From the NCBI RefSeq assembly GCF_014529985.1, contig NZ_JACVMU010000003.1:124001-188000 (forward strand): a stretch of DNA of 64,000 nucleotides, written 5' to 3'. Positions 8,604-16,669 of the stretch are shown piece after piece. Source of the stretch: Leucobacter sp. cx-42 (GTDB taxonomy: Bacteria > Actinomycetota > Actinomycetes > Actinomycetales > Microbacteriaceae). Numbering within the stretch: the stretch's first letter is position 1; every line of letters begins with the position of its first letter. The notes under the pieces were generated by a model. The model searched no databases. It was not told where the DNA came from and saw only the letters and a list, made by a program, of their open reading frames with translations. The position numbers were made by a program, and so were the translations under genes.

Positions 8604-10004
8604 CTAGTGCGCAAAACTTTGCTTCTTCGCTTCGCGAGGGAGTGGAGTTTCCAAGCTCGTGAGGAAATCAACCTCTTCTTGAATTGCGATCAGCAGGTAA
8701 CCGGCAAGGTCTTTGCTGAGGTCGGCGCGAACAACGATTCGCTGAACTACGATGTCTGAAATGTCATCCGGCATCGGGTAAGCGGGCACCAGCCAACCTC
8801 GCATTCGCAGGCGATCAGCCAGGTCGTACAGGTCCCAATTTCGCTTGCCTTTCTTGAGCTTCCAAGCAAAGACAGGAATCGTGTCGCCTCTGCTGATCAA
8901 CTCGAAGTCCGGCATTTTGGCAATCGCTGAAGACAGGTAGGTTGCCACGTCGATAGAACCCTGCTGCACGGTTCGGTAGCCTTCACGTCCGAGACGGAGG
9001 AACTGGTAGTACTGCAACAGCACCTGCGAGCCAGGCCGAGAGAAGTTGAGCGCGAGCGTTGGCATATCGCCGCCGAGGTAACTGACGTGGAAGATCAGAC
9101 TCTCTGGGCAGACGGCTGTGTTGCGCCACACAACCCAACCGACACCTGGATATACGAGGCCATACTTATGCCCAGAGGTGCTAATTGAGTTCACGCGTTC
9201 GATGCGGAAGTCCCACTCAAGTTCAGGCTGACAGAATGGCGCAACCATCGCTCCGGAGGCGCCGTCAACGTGGATCTTCACGTCAATGCCGGTGCTCGCT
9301 TGAATCTCATCAAGCTTCGCGGCAATTTCCTTTACCGGTTCGTACAGGCCGGTATAGGTCTGGCCAAGGATGGCAACGACGCCAATCGTGTTCTCATCTA
9401 CGTACTTCTCTAGCTCAAATCCGTCGAGCACGAGGTGTTCCTCTGTCACGGGAACATAGCGAGCCTCAACGTCCCAGTAATTGCAGAACTTCTCCCACAC
9501 AACCTGCACGCCCGCTGAGAGGACGAGATTCGGCTTGTCAGTAGCCTTTCCTTCGTTCTTTCGTCGTTCCTGCCACAGGCGCTTGAGCGCGAGCCCACCG
9601 AGCATGCAGGCCTCTGAAGAACCAATCGTGGATGTTCCGATGGTGTTGGTCTTATCGGGAACATTCCACAGGTCAGCGAGCATTCGCCAACAACGATCCT
9701 CGATTTCAGCCGTTGCAGGATACTCGTCCTTGTCGATCATGTTTTTGTCGGCGGCCTGCAAGTGCAACTTCTGAGCGTTGTCATCCATCCAGGTAGAGAC
9801 AAAGGTTGCGAGATTCAGCCGAGAGTTGCCGTCGAGCATCGCCGAGTCGTGAACAATCTGGTACGCCGTGTCTGGGTCCATCATCCCTGCGGGCATCTCG
9901 AATTTTGAGAGGCTCGTCGCTTCTCCGGGTCTCGTAAACACAGGATTGATTTCAAGCTGCGCGGCAGCACTTTGTTCTACAGCGGCACGGTAACGTTCAG
10001 ACAT
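8604..10004 (-). CDS. gadB: Glutamate decarboxylase
   Basis: 466 residues, the usual length of bacterial GadB. It converts L-glutamate to gamma-aminobutyrate and CO2, consuming a proton. HVDGAS at residues 245-250 supplies the Asp that pairs with the pyridoxal phosphate nitrogen, and SISTSGHKYG places the Schiff-base Lys at residue 280. The first residues of the E. coli enzyme's acid-sensing helix are not clearly conserved here, but C-terminal FAH resembles the end of other GadB proteins. The start ATG has GAGGAC five bases ahead. It is the first gene of the minus-strand cluster. No gadC is visible, so GABA may serve another purpose, for instance the GABA reported in Leucobacter peptidoglycan, or catabolism. 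Confidence 0.95.
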   Translation of the reverse strand: MSERYRAAVEQSAAAQLEINPVFTRPGEATSLSKFEMPAGMMDPDTAYQIVHDSAMLDGNSRLNLATFVSTWMDDNAQKLHLQAADKNMIDKDEYPATAEIEDRCWRMLADLWNVPDKTNTIGTSTIGSSEACMLGGLALKRLWQERRKNEGKATDKPNLVLSAGVQVVWEKFCNYWDVEARYVPVTEEHLVLDGFELEKYVDENTIGVVAILGQTYTGLYEPVKEIAAKLDEIQASTGIDVKIHVDGASGAMVAPFCQPELEWDFRIERVNSISTSGHKYGLVYPGVGWVVWRNTAVCPESLIFHVSYLGGDMPTLALNFSRPGSQVLLQYYQFLRLGREGYRTVQQGSIDVATYLSSAIAKMPDFELISRGDTIPVFAWKLKKGKRNWDLYDLADRLRMRGWLVPAYPMPDDISDIVVQRIVVRADLSKDLAGYLLIAIQEEVDFLTSLETPLPREAKKQSFAH

Positions 10005-10456
10005 TATTGTCCTCTCAAGGTCATGTATGTGACGAAATGGATGAACTTCGGGTCATGCAACGAACGGTCTTTTGGAAGAACGCATCACGAATCAGGGTGC
10101 GTTCCGGTCCGAAGACAGCGGGGATGGCGCCGCGTTTGACGGCAGCTCATGATTCGGTGGCGCGTAAAAGGAAACTTCACTTTTCTTGCCCCCTCACGAA
10201 TCCGGTACTTCCTAAAAATGGAAATCAGATCTCAGAATCGGCGTCATTGCCAATAACTCTGAGGAACTTGAAATCACCCTAATATGAAATATCTAGGTTG
10301 GCTATGGGTAATTCATTCAGACCAGAAAACTTCATCTCATCTTTCGAAGTTCATTTCAAAGCACCGGCAAGAATCTGCAGGTTCACCTCACTCTTGGAAG
10401 CGTTACGTTGCAGCGACGTAGTATTTACGACAAATACTTCAGTGAGGATTGGCGCG
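10005..10456. other. AT-rich divergent intergenic region
   Basis: About 450 bases between the gad cluster (leftward) and an alpha/beta hydrolase (rightward). It is clearly richer in A/T than its surroundings and probably holds both promoters. I see no RNA gene or convincing protein-coding frame; a frame open from 10298 lacks the codon pattern of the gene that follows. Confidence 0.5.
10268..10295 (+). promoter_or_regulatory. Candidate promoter for the alpha/beta hydrolase gene
   Basis: TTGAAA at 10268-10273 and TATCTA at 10290-10295 are separated by 16 bases, close to the housekeeping sigma consensus. It would leave a leader of about 155 bases before the chosen start. TAATAT at 10280 is a competing -10. 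Confidence 0.3.
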
Positions 10457-11662
10457 ATGATCCGGAACCCCGCACGCACAGTAGGTGAGCTTGCGATGCT
10501 GGCGGTCGCGAAGCGCTACTCGGGCATACGAAGCCTCACCCGACCTGCAACGGACTCAACACCCGAGTTTGAGCTGACGTACATTCGCACCGGCCAGCCA
10601 TCTCAATTGCCTCCGGTTCTGATAATCCCCGGTGGACCCGGACTTTCTTCCGTGCTGCCCTACGGGCGATTGCGAGGACTCGCGTCACAGGCTGGGATCG
10701 ATCTCATCATGATTGAACACCGCGGAGTCGGCCTATCGCGCCGCGACCATTCCGGAAAGGAGCTTCCCGCCTCGGCCATGCGCGTACGGTCAGTTGTCGA
10801 AGATATCGTTGCCGTGCTCGACCAAGAGCATGTCATGCGTGCCACGATCGTCGGCTCGTCTTACGGAAGCTACATTGCCTCCAGTTTTGGCACAGCCCAC
10901 CCTGATCGGGTTTCAGCAATGCTCCTCGACTCCGCGCTGCAATCCAGCGACCACTTAGAGACCGAACGAAAAGCTGTGCGCGAAACGCTCTGGAACCGAG
11001 ACTGCAAATCCACACAACTGACACGTCAATTGGCGAGCAAAGGAGTTGAGCAAAGAGTCCTTCTCGACGTAGCCCGCGCAGCCTTTGAACTGGGTGGAGA
11101 TCGACTCCTCGAACCGCTACTCCGAATGCGCTTGAAGAATCCGCGTTCATTGGCCTGGAAAACGCTCGAGGCGTATTCCACACGAGACGCGTCCATCTCA
11201 CGAATTCCCGGAGTCTATGAGTTTGATCTTGTTGGCGTAATTGGCTTTCGTGAGCTCGGTTACGGCGCCCCGCTAGACGGGTTGCCCTTGGATCCCGCAC
11301 TCACTTACTCGCAGCTCGCGGACAGATTCCCACCGTTCGCCGGCGAGCCTTTTGACCTGCTCAGTTCCGCAAAGGAGTTCCACTGGCCGTTATTGCTCCT
11401 CTCAGGTTCTCGCGATCTGAGGACCCCGTCTGAAATCGCATCGGCCATGGCCCATGCTGCTCCGAACGCAGCACTCGCGATGATAGAAAATGGTCATAGT
11501 GCCCTCGACACTCATCCCCTTGCGCTGCTGAACGCCTTGAGGTGGCTTGCCGCAGGTAAACACCATCAGGTTCCGACCATCACACACAAGCTCAACAATC
11601 TGCCCAAACGGGGTTTGGCTGCACGCTTTCCGCAGCTGCTCCAATTGCTCGTCAGCGACTAG
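10457..11662 (+). CDS. Alpha/beta hydrolase, proline-iminopeptidase-like
   Basis: 401 residues from the ATG at 10457, which has GTGAGGA eight bases upstream; an earlier ATG at 10298 would add an AT-rich, non-conserved extension. Features of the fold: oxyanion loop IIPGGPGLSS near residue 57, MIEHRGVGLS near 85, and nucleophile elbow GSSYGS with Ser135. Asp in SGSRDLRTP and His in NGHSALDTHP complete a likely catalytic triad. The HGGPG/HRG pattern points to the S33 peptidase group, which removes N-terminal proline or acts on small amides and esters. No signal peptide is apparent. A VOC gene starts ten bases after its stop but carries its own -10 box. Confidence 0.75.
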   Translation: MIRNPARTVGELAMLAVAKRYSGIRSLTRPATDSTPEFELTYIRTGQPSQLPPVLIIPGGPGLSSVLPYGRLRGLASQAGIDLIMIEHRGVGLSRRDHSGKELPASAMRVRSVVEDIVAVLDQEHVMRATIVGSSYGSYIASSFGTAHPDRVSAMLLDSALQSSDHLETERKAVRETLWNRDCKSTQLTRQLASKGVEQRVLLDVARAAFELGGDRLLEPLLRMRLKNPRSLAWKTLEAYSTRDASISRIPGVYEFDLVGVIGFRELGYGAPLDGLPLDPALTYSQLADRFPPFAGEPFDLLSSAKEFHWPLLLLSGSRDLRTPSEIASAMAHAAPNAALAMIENGHSALDTHPLALLNALRWLAAGKHHQVPTITHKLNNLPKRGLAARFPQLLQLLVSD

Positions 11663-11671
11663 TCTCAGGCT
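11660..11671 (+). promoter_or_regulatory. -10 box of a leaderless transcript (VOC gene)
   Basis: TAGTCT followed by exactly six bases and then the ATG at 11672; no ribosome site is present. Confidence 0.5.
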
Positions 11672-12142
11672 ATGACCGAGTCGCAGCAGTTCTCACCTCT
11701 CAACCGCGTCAATCTCATTTGCCTCGGCGTCACCGATCTCGTGCGCTCACGAGCGTTCTATCGCGACGGCCTGGGATTCACCACCCCGAACAATGAAGAT
11801 CACCCAAACATCGTGTTCTTCAACAACCGCGGGACCAAGCTTGAGCTGTACCCCCGGGCTGCCCTCGCGGCTGACATCGGTGGCGATACCCCGCCCCAGA
11901 TGAGCGACCCGGCAACCCTCTTCACGGGGATCACGCTCGCCTACAACGCGAAAAGCGAGGCAGAAGTCGACGCGATTTTCGCCAAGGTCGAAGGCATTGG
12001 CGGATCAATCGCAAAGGCCCCAGAGCGCGCGTTCTGGGGCGGGTACAGCGGATATTTCCGTGACCCAGACGGCTACTACTGGGAGGTCGCGTATGCAGAC
12101 TCTTGGAAGTTCGACGAAAACGACATGCTCATTATTGAGTAG
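11672..12142 (+). CDS. VOC-superfamily protein (glyoxalase/bleomycin-resistance fold)
   Basis: 156 residues. The start of the protein (VNLICLGVTDLVRSRAFYRDGLGF) is the first beta-alpha-beta module of the vicinal oxygen chelate fold, and FRDPDGYYWEVAYADSW near the end is the conserved second-module close with a Glu metal ligand. Such proteins are small metal-dependent enzymes or binding proteins acting on methylglyoxal adducts, catechols or antibiotics; no specific substrate can be named. The gene probably has its own leaderless promoter. Confidence 0.8.
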   Translation: MTESQQFSPLNRVNLICLGVTDLVRSRAFYRDGLGFTTPNNEDHPNIVFFNNRGTKLELYPRAALAADIGGDTPPQMSDPATLFTGITLAYNAKSEAEVDAIFAKVEGIGGSIAKAPERAFWGGYSGYFRDPDGYYWEVAYADSWKFDENDMLIIE

Positions 12143-12173
12143 CGCCCGCCTGAGCAGGCAAGCCGCAACCACA

Positions 12174-12185
12174 TACACTCGTCCC
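12174..12185 (+). promoter_or_regulatory. -10 box of a leaderless transcript (TPR gene)
   Basis: TACACT followed by six bases and the ATG at 12186; no ribosome site. This decides the start in favour of 12186 over an upstream in-frame ATG. Confidence 0.55.
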
Positions 12186-12659
12186 ATGGCTGAGCAGAGT
12201 TGGGACAACCGAATCGCTGCGTTCTGGGACACCGCCGATGACGGCAATCCAGAGGCGACACTCGAGTCGATGCGCGCGCTTGTCGCAGAACGTCCAGCCA
12301 CCGATGCCGCTGGCATCTACGAGTGGGCCTCGGTGCACGATTTCCTCGGTCTTGAGGCTGAAGCGATTCCGCTGTACATCGCCTCGCTGGCAGCCGGTCT
12401 CGATGGCGAACGCAAGCCACAGGCGTTCATCCAACTCGGCAGCTCACTGCGCAATGTCGGTCGCGCCGATGAGGCCGTCGATCTCCTCGCAGAGCAGAAG
12501 AGCAACGAGGTCACCGGCGACGCTGCACAAGCGTTCCTTGCGCTCGCGCTACACACGGCAGGCAAGCCAGATGAAGCGCTGCGCATCGCCCTGACCGCGC
12601 TTGCGCCCACGCTCCCGATGTACCGCGGCGCAATCACGAACTACGCGAACGAGCTGTAG
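12186..12659 (+). CDS. Tetratricopeptide-repeat protein
   Basis: 157 residues beginning MAEQSWDNRIAAFWDTADDG. The rest consists of helix pairs with TPR-like spacing of small and aromatic residues (AIPLYIASLAAGL, AFIQLGSSLRNVGRADEAVDLL, AFLALALHTAGKPDEALRIAL). It probably mediates protein contacts; small TPR proteins of this shape are common and uncharacterised in actinobacteria. A longer frame reaching back to 11997 overlaps the VOC gene and is not needed, because a leaderless promoter fits 12186. Confidence 0.7.
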   Translation: MAEQSWDNRIAAFWDTADDGNPEATLESMRALVAERPATDAAGIYEWASVHDFLGLEAEAIPLYIASLAAGLDGERKPQAFIQLGSSLRNVGRADEAVDLLAEQKSNEVTGDAAQAFLALALHTAGKPDEALRIALTALAPTLPMYRGAITNYANEL

Positions 12660-12685
12660 TTTCGACGTTCGCGGATCCGCGCCGG

Positions 12686-12697
12686 TACCATTACCCA
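12686..12697 (+). promoter_or_regulatory. -10 box of a leaderless transcript (alpha/beta hydrolase)
   Basis: TACCAT followed by six bases and the ATG at 12698; no ribosome site. Confidence 0.5.
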
Positions 12698-13492
12698 ATG
12701 ATCGCAGCGACTTACGGTGCAGGCACGCCCCTCTTCCTCATTCATGGCTTTGGGGTCGATCACCGGATTCTGCTGCCGCTCGAAGAAGCACTGCATGGCT
12801 CAAACTGGCGACGCATCTACCTCGATCTGCCGTGGGCAGAGGGGGCAGTCGACACCGCAGTAGCGACCCCGCGCGAGCTCGCAGACTCGGTGCTTGCCGA
12901 GGTGCGGGAAGTAGTTGGGAATGGCACGTTCGCGATCCTCGGCAACTCGTTTGGCGCCATGATCGCACGCCACGTCGCGCACGAATTGCGGGCGCAGTGT
13001 GCGGGCGTCGCCACGCTCGCCGGGGCGTTTGAGCTTGATTCAGCACGACGAAGGTTGCCCGCTCGGGAGGTCGTGTTGCGCGACGATCAGGTGCTTTCGC
13101 AGGCGGGCGCGGATCGTGCAGACTTCGAGGCCATGGCCGTCATCCACACCTCTGCGGCGTTGCGGCTCTTCCAGGAGTACGCGTTGCCTGGCATTCGTGG
13201 CGCGCAGGAGCCGGTGCTCGAGCGTCTGAGTAGGAGCTACACCGACGCCTACCGTCCCGAGGACGAGCACGCCGCGCCATTCGATGCGCCGGCGCTGCAC
13301 ATCTTTGGCCGGCAAGATCAGGTGGTGGGGTGTGAGGACGGTCTCTCGCACCGCGCGCACTACCCCCGGGCCACGTTTGCGGTGCTCGATGGGGCCGGTC
13401 ACAACCTGCACTTCGAGCAGCCCGCCGTTACTGGAGCGTTGCTCGCTTCTTGGCTCGATGCGGCTTCAGCCCATATCGCTGTGGAGAACTAG
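12698..13492 (+). CDS. Alpha/beta hydrolase
   Basis: 264 residues. LFLIHGFGVDHRIL gives the HG oxyanion motif near residue 15, LGNSFGA gives the nucleophile Ser84, FGRQDQVVG the acidic residue and GAGHNLHFEQP the catalytic His near the C-terminus. The overall length and order fit the classical single-domain alpha/beta hydrolases (esterases, C-C hydrolases, haloperoxidase-like). No signal sequence. It probably has its own leaderless promoter, so it need not be cotranscribed with the TPR gene 38 bases upstream. The substrate is unknown. Confidence 0.8.
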   Translation: MIAATYGAGTPLFLIHGFGVDHRILLPLEEALHGSNWRRIYLDLPWAEGAVDTAVATPRELADSVLAEVREVVGNGTFAILGNSFGAMIARHVAHELRAQCAGVATLAGAFELDSARRRLPAREVVLRDDQVLSQAGADRADFEAMAVIHTSAALRLFQEYALPGIRGAQEPVLERLSRSYTDAYRPEDEHAAPFDAPALHIFGRQDQVVGCEDGLSHRAHYPRATFAVLDGAGHNLHFEQPAVTGALLASWLDAASAHIAVEN

Positions 13493-13561
13493 TTTTCCAC
13501 TCGACAGCAGCCCCATGACGAACGAGAATAGGACTCCCATCCTTTGACGAACGGAGTCCCC

Positions 13562-13918
13562 ATGGTCAAGCTCGGCATGATCACGATCGATACGACAGAT
13601 CCGCGCGAGCTCGCGACGTGGTGGGCAGGGCGCCTCGGCGGTCAGCTCATTGACCAGTACGATGGCTGGTTCTGCATGGTGACGATTCCCAATACCGGTC
13701 TCAATCTTGGTTTCCAGAAGATTGAGCAGCCGACGCCAGGCAAGAACCGTATTCATCTTGACTTCTCAGACGCTGGCGCTGGCGGCCGCGAGCAGGTCAT
13801 CGCAGAGTGGATCGCCGCGGGCGCCACACATTTGGGCACCCGCGGCGATGAGAACTTCGCGTGGGACACGTTCGCTGATCCGCACGGAAACGAGTTCTGC
13901 GTCAGCGATCCGCACTAG
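13562..13918 (+). CDS. VOC-superfamily protein
   Basis: 118 residues starting MVKLGMITIDTTDPRELATWWAG, the first strand-helix of a glyoxalase-like fold, and ending FADPHGNEFCVSDPH, the typical C-terminal module of this small group. The ATG at 13562 has ACGGAG six bases before it and is preferred over an in-frame ATG six codons earlier. The DPRELATWWA pattern is that of actinobacterial stand-alone VOC proteins often labelled PhnB/glyoxalase; substrate unknown. It converges with the ABC permease gene; the 28 bases between the stops hold no obvious terminator. Confidence 0.8.
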   Translation: MVKLGMITIDTTDPRELATWWAGRLGGQLIDQYDGWFCMVTIPNTGLNLGFQKIEQPTPGKNRIHLDFSDAGAGGREQVIAEWIAAGATHLGTRGDENFAWDTFADPHGNEFCVSDPH

Positions 13919-13946
13919 TCAGTGTCGGCTCGGGGTCGGCGCCCGC

Positions 13947-15335
13947 TCAGTCGACGGCGAGTGCCAAGACGGGCGACACCTTCGTAGCGCGCCGAGCGGG
14001 GCCGGCAGCCGCAATGCAAGCGAGCCCGATACCGAACACTGCGACGCCCACAATCAAGATCCACGGCACGACCGGCAAGACGAGCCCCACCTGCGAGCCG
14101 ACCATCGACTGGGCAGCAACCCAACCATAGAAGACGCCAAGCACCACACCAGTGCAGAACGCGGCGAGTGTCATCTGGGCGCTCTCAGCCATGATCATGC
14201 TGCGCACCTGTGTACCGGTGAAACCAATCGCGCGCAGCAGGCCGAGCTCTCGAATACGCTGCACGACACTGAGCGACAGCGTATTCACGAGGCCCACTGC
14301 TGCGATGACACCGGAGAATCCTACGAGCAGGGTCAGAACTGCCGAAGTTACTGTGAGCGTCTGTTCAAGCACCGCTTCAGAAACCGGATCTTGCGCAAAC
14401 ATCTCCTTCACACCGGCGGTGTAGGTGGCGAGCGCGACTGCGAACATCACCACGAGTGTGATGCCGATCACGAGGCCGATCGTCGAGCGTGCGCTGCGCT
14501 CGGGGAAGCGTACGGCGTTGGCTGCCGCGATCTGGCCTGTCACTCCCCTGCCAGTCACCCGGCCAGCGAGGCGCAGAATCGGGGGCATGATGAAGTGCGC
14601 GCCGACGGCAATGCCAGTGAACGAGATGAGCCCACCAACAAACGAGACCATGAGCGCGAGCGGCGTCGCAAAACTCAGCGCAACACCGAGTGCAAGCGCC
14701 GCAGCACCGATGATGATGAGGGTGATCGCCACCACGGTACGACCGCTACGCCCGCGTGCCTGCTCGGGGCGCAGCTCTACCGCAGCCCGGGTGGCCTCGA
14801 TGGGCGAGACGCCAGCCACACGCTTAGATCCGGCCCATGCAGCGAGCCAGGTCGTCGCAATGACGATCAGCGCGGCAGCAACAATCAGCGGATCGAACAG
14901 CGGATACGTCAGCCCGGCGTCAAGCCAGCCAGCCGAAGTGCCCACAGCGACTAGCCCGGCAGCAAGCCCGATCGCGAGCACAACGCCAATGACCGCACCA
15001 ATTGCGCCCATAGCGAGGCCTTCAAGCGCAACCTGATTGCGTACCCGCGCGGAGGTGGAGCCGAGCAGGCGCAACAGCGCAATCTCTCGGGTTCGACCGG
15101 CGATGACGGTCGCAAACGTGTTCGCCGTCACGATCGCGCCAACGTACAACGCGATGACGATGAAGATGATCGACACCATCAGCAACATGAGTCGGAACGT
15201 GCCCGACTCTGCCTGCATTCCAACACTCAAAACCTCAGTCATGATGCCGGTGAGCAGGATGAGCGTTGACGCGAACAGGGTGCCAAGCGCGGCAACGACT
15301 ATGGTTGCGGTGTGTTCGCTGATCCGGGATCTCAT
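13947..15335 (-). CDS. ABC exporter permease, FtsX/MacB type
   Basis: 462 residues. Two FtsX-like domains, each with three to four membrane helices, lie at about residues 50-200 and 330-462. Conserved local patterns are GRTREIALLRLLGSTSARVRNQV in the first and QRIRELGLLRAIGFTGTQVRSMI in the second, the helices that couple to the ATPase. The large periplasmic domain of Gram-negative MacB is absent, as is usual in Gram-positive members. The ATG overlaps the stop of the ATPase gene by four bases, so the two are translated together. Such exporters handle peptides, antibiotics or lipids, or act as sensors; no cue for a substrate is visible. Confidence 0.9.
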   Translation of the reverse strand: MRSRISEHTATIVVAALGTLFASTLILLTGIMTEVLSVGMQAESGTFRLMLLMVSIIFIVIALYVGAIVTANTFATVIAGRTREIALLRLLGSTSARVRNQVALEGLAMGAIGAVIGVVLAIGLAAGLVAVGTSAGWLDAGLTYPLFDPLIVAAALIVIATTWLAAWAGSKRVAGVSPIEATRAAVELRPEQARGRSGRTVVAITLIIIGAAALALGVALSFATPLALMVSFVGGLISFTGIAVGAHFIMPPILRLAGRVTGRGVTGQIAAANAVRFPERSARSTIGLVIGITLVVMFAVALATYTAGVKEMFAQDPVSEAVLEQTLTVTSAVLTLLVGFSGVIAAVGLVNTLSLSVVQRIRELGLLRAIGFTGTQVRSMIMAESAQMTLAAFCTGVVLGVFYGWVAAQSMVGSQVGLVLPVVPWILIVGVAVFGIGLACIAAAGPARRATKVSPVLALAVD

Positions 15336-16096
15336 GCCGCAGCCGCCTCGAGATTCAGCATCGTTGCCGAGATCTGCTCGGCGGTCATCGCACCAGTGTC
15401 TTTGACGATCTTGCCGTCAGCGAGGAACAGGATGCGATCGGCGTAGCTCGCAGCCACCGGATCATGCGTGACCATCGCGATGCTCTGTCCGCTTTCCGTC
15501 ACCGCGGATCGGAGCAACAACAACACCTCACGGCTCGTGCGCGAGTCGAGTGCACCCGTGGGTTCATCAGCGAAGATCACCTCGGGACTCGTCGCGAGCG
15601 CGCGGGCGATGGCAACGCGCTGCTGCTGACCACCGGAGAGCTCGTGCGGGCGGTGGTCCACGCGCTGGGTCAGCCCGAGATACTTCACCAGCGCATCAAT
15701 GCGCTGCTGCTCTTCGCGGTTGGGCTTGCGTCCGTCAAGCGCGAACGGTAGTTGCAGATTGCCCATCACGTCGAGCGTGGGTACGAGGTTGAATGACTGG
15801 AAGACAAAGCCGATCCGCCGCCGGCGCAGCTTCGTGAGTTCAGCGTCGCCCAGGCCAGTTATGTCGGCGTCACCCAGCCAGACGCGGCCGCTCGTCGGTG
15901 AGTCAAGGCCGGCCATCAGGTGCATCAGCGTCGACTTACCGGAGCCAGACGGCCCCATGATCGCCGTGAACTTTCCACGCCTAATGCCAATTGACACGTC
16001 ATCTAGTGCGGCGACCCGTTGTGTTCCTTCGCCGTAGTATTTGCCCACGTTCGCGACGCGAGCCACGAGGCCCAGCTCACTCGTTTTTGTTTCCAT
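15332..16096 (-). CDS. ABC exporter ATPase, MacB/LolD type
   Basis: 254 residues. Walker A GPSGSGKST near residue 49, signature [14 protein letters not shown], Walker B VIFADEPTGALDS and the H-loop MVTHD are all intact. The RRRRIGFVFQSFNLVPTLDV Q-loop segment marks the MacB/LolD/FtsE subfamily that works with FtsX-like permeases. The permease overlaps its stop codon. The start is set by a TAGCCT -10 box six bases before the ATG, so the transcript is probably leaderless. Confidence 0.92.
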   Translation of the reverse strand: METKTSELGLVARVANVGKYYGEGTQRVAALDDVSIGIRRGKFTAIMGPSGSGKSTLMHLMAGLDSPTSGRVWLGDADITGLGDAELTKLRRRRIGFVFQSFNLVPTLDVMGNLQLPFALDGRKPNREEQQRIDALVKYLGLTQRVDHRPHELSGGQQQRVAIARALATSPEVIFADEPTGALDSRTSREVLLLLRSAVTESGQSIAMVTHDPVAASYADRILFLADGKIVKDTGAMTAEQISATMLNLEAAAA

Positions 16097-16108
16097 ACCC
16101 CGAGGCTA
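16097..16108 (-). promoter_or_regulatory. -10 box of a leaderless transcript (ABC exporter)
   Basis: On the minus strand TAGCCT is followed by six bases and the ATG at 16096. Confidence 0.5.
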
Positions 16109-16163
16109 CGAGCGAGCACTGGGGGCGCGGATCGGCCGACGGTACCTCCGTCCCAATACTGAA

Positions 16164-16201
16164 GTACCGGCTGTTGCACCCGAAAGTGCCACAGCCGGTA
16201 C
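16164..16201. terminator. Strong hairpin upstream of ABC exporter
   Basis: GTACCGGCTGT pairs with ACAGCCGGTAC, then after one mismatch GCAC pairs with GTGC around the loop CCGAAA. It lies 68 bases upstream of the exporter start. No T run follows on either strand, so it may be an insulator or an operator rather than a terminator. Confidence 0.5.
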
Positions 16202-16606
16202 GCTGGATCAATCACTGCGCCACCTTCACCGCTGACCATAATTCCGAATGTCACAGTGGAAATGCAGACTTGAGTGTGCACGGCGAACAGATCTACCAGA
16301 TGACCTTGGCTCGGAAGGGGCGACAAAGAGCTTCAACGGACACGTCAGCGTCGTCTCCTCAGTCTGAAATCGAACTCATTTCAGAGTCAATAGCGCAGTC
16401 GCGCTTTCCAGACCAAGACCAAACAATGTCGCTGCCTTCCCAGTTCTCTCATTGAAATGTGACCGGAAAGGCGTATCGAAACCAGACAAACCCTGAATTC
16501 GTTACGCTCTCCACACGACAGAATCAGTTCGTTTGCAGAGAGATTATCGAGGAGTGCAACTGTGCTCAAGAAGATTCATTGCGCTGCCACAACAACGAAG
16601 GTACAC

Positions 16607-16644
16607 AGCGGGGAATGTCCTCTGCATGAGCGCCACTCCCCGCT
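16607..16644 (-). terminator. Inverted repeat after the LRR surface gene
   Basis: AGCGGGGA and TCCCCGCT form an 8-bp stem with a 22-base loop, 26 bases past the stop of the LRR surface protein gene. A weak terminator candidate. Confidence 0.35.
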
Positions 16645-16669
16645 GAACGTACTGTGCTACGTCTCGACG

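Larger units (their letters stand above)
16109..16669. other. Intergenic region between ABC exporter and surface-protein locus
   Basis: About 560 bases without a supported gene. It contains a strong hairpin at 16164-16201, a looser inverted repeat at 16607-16644 and the exporter promoter at its left edge. The rest shows no coding signature or RNA gene that I can recognise. Confidence 0.5.

Noticed and set aside
10298-10456. N-terminal extension of the alpha/beta hydrolase
   Set aside because: The stretch is AT-rich, overlaps a candidate promoter and lacks the codon pattern seen after 10457.
13707-14954. Long plus-strand frame of ~415 codons over the ABC permease
   Set aside because: It is antisense to an FtsX-type permease with clear family motifs, and its composition (Arg/His/Asp-rich) is that of a shadow frame.
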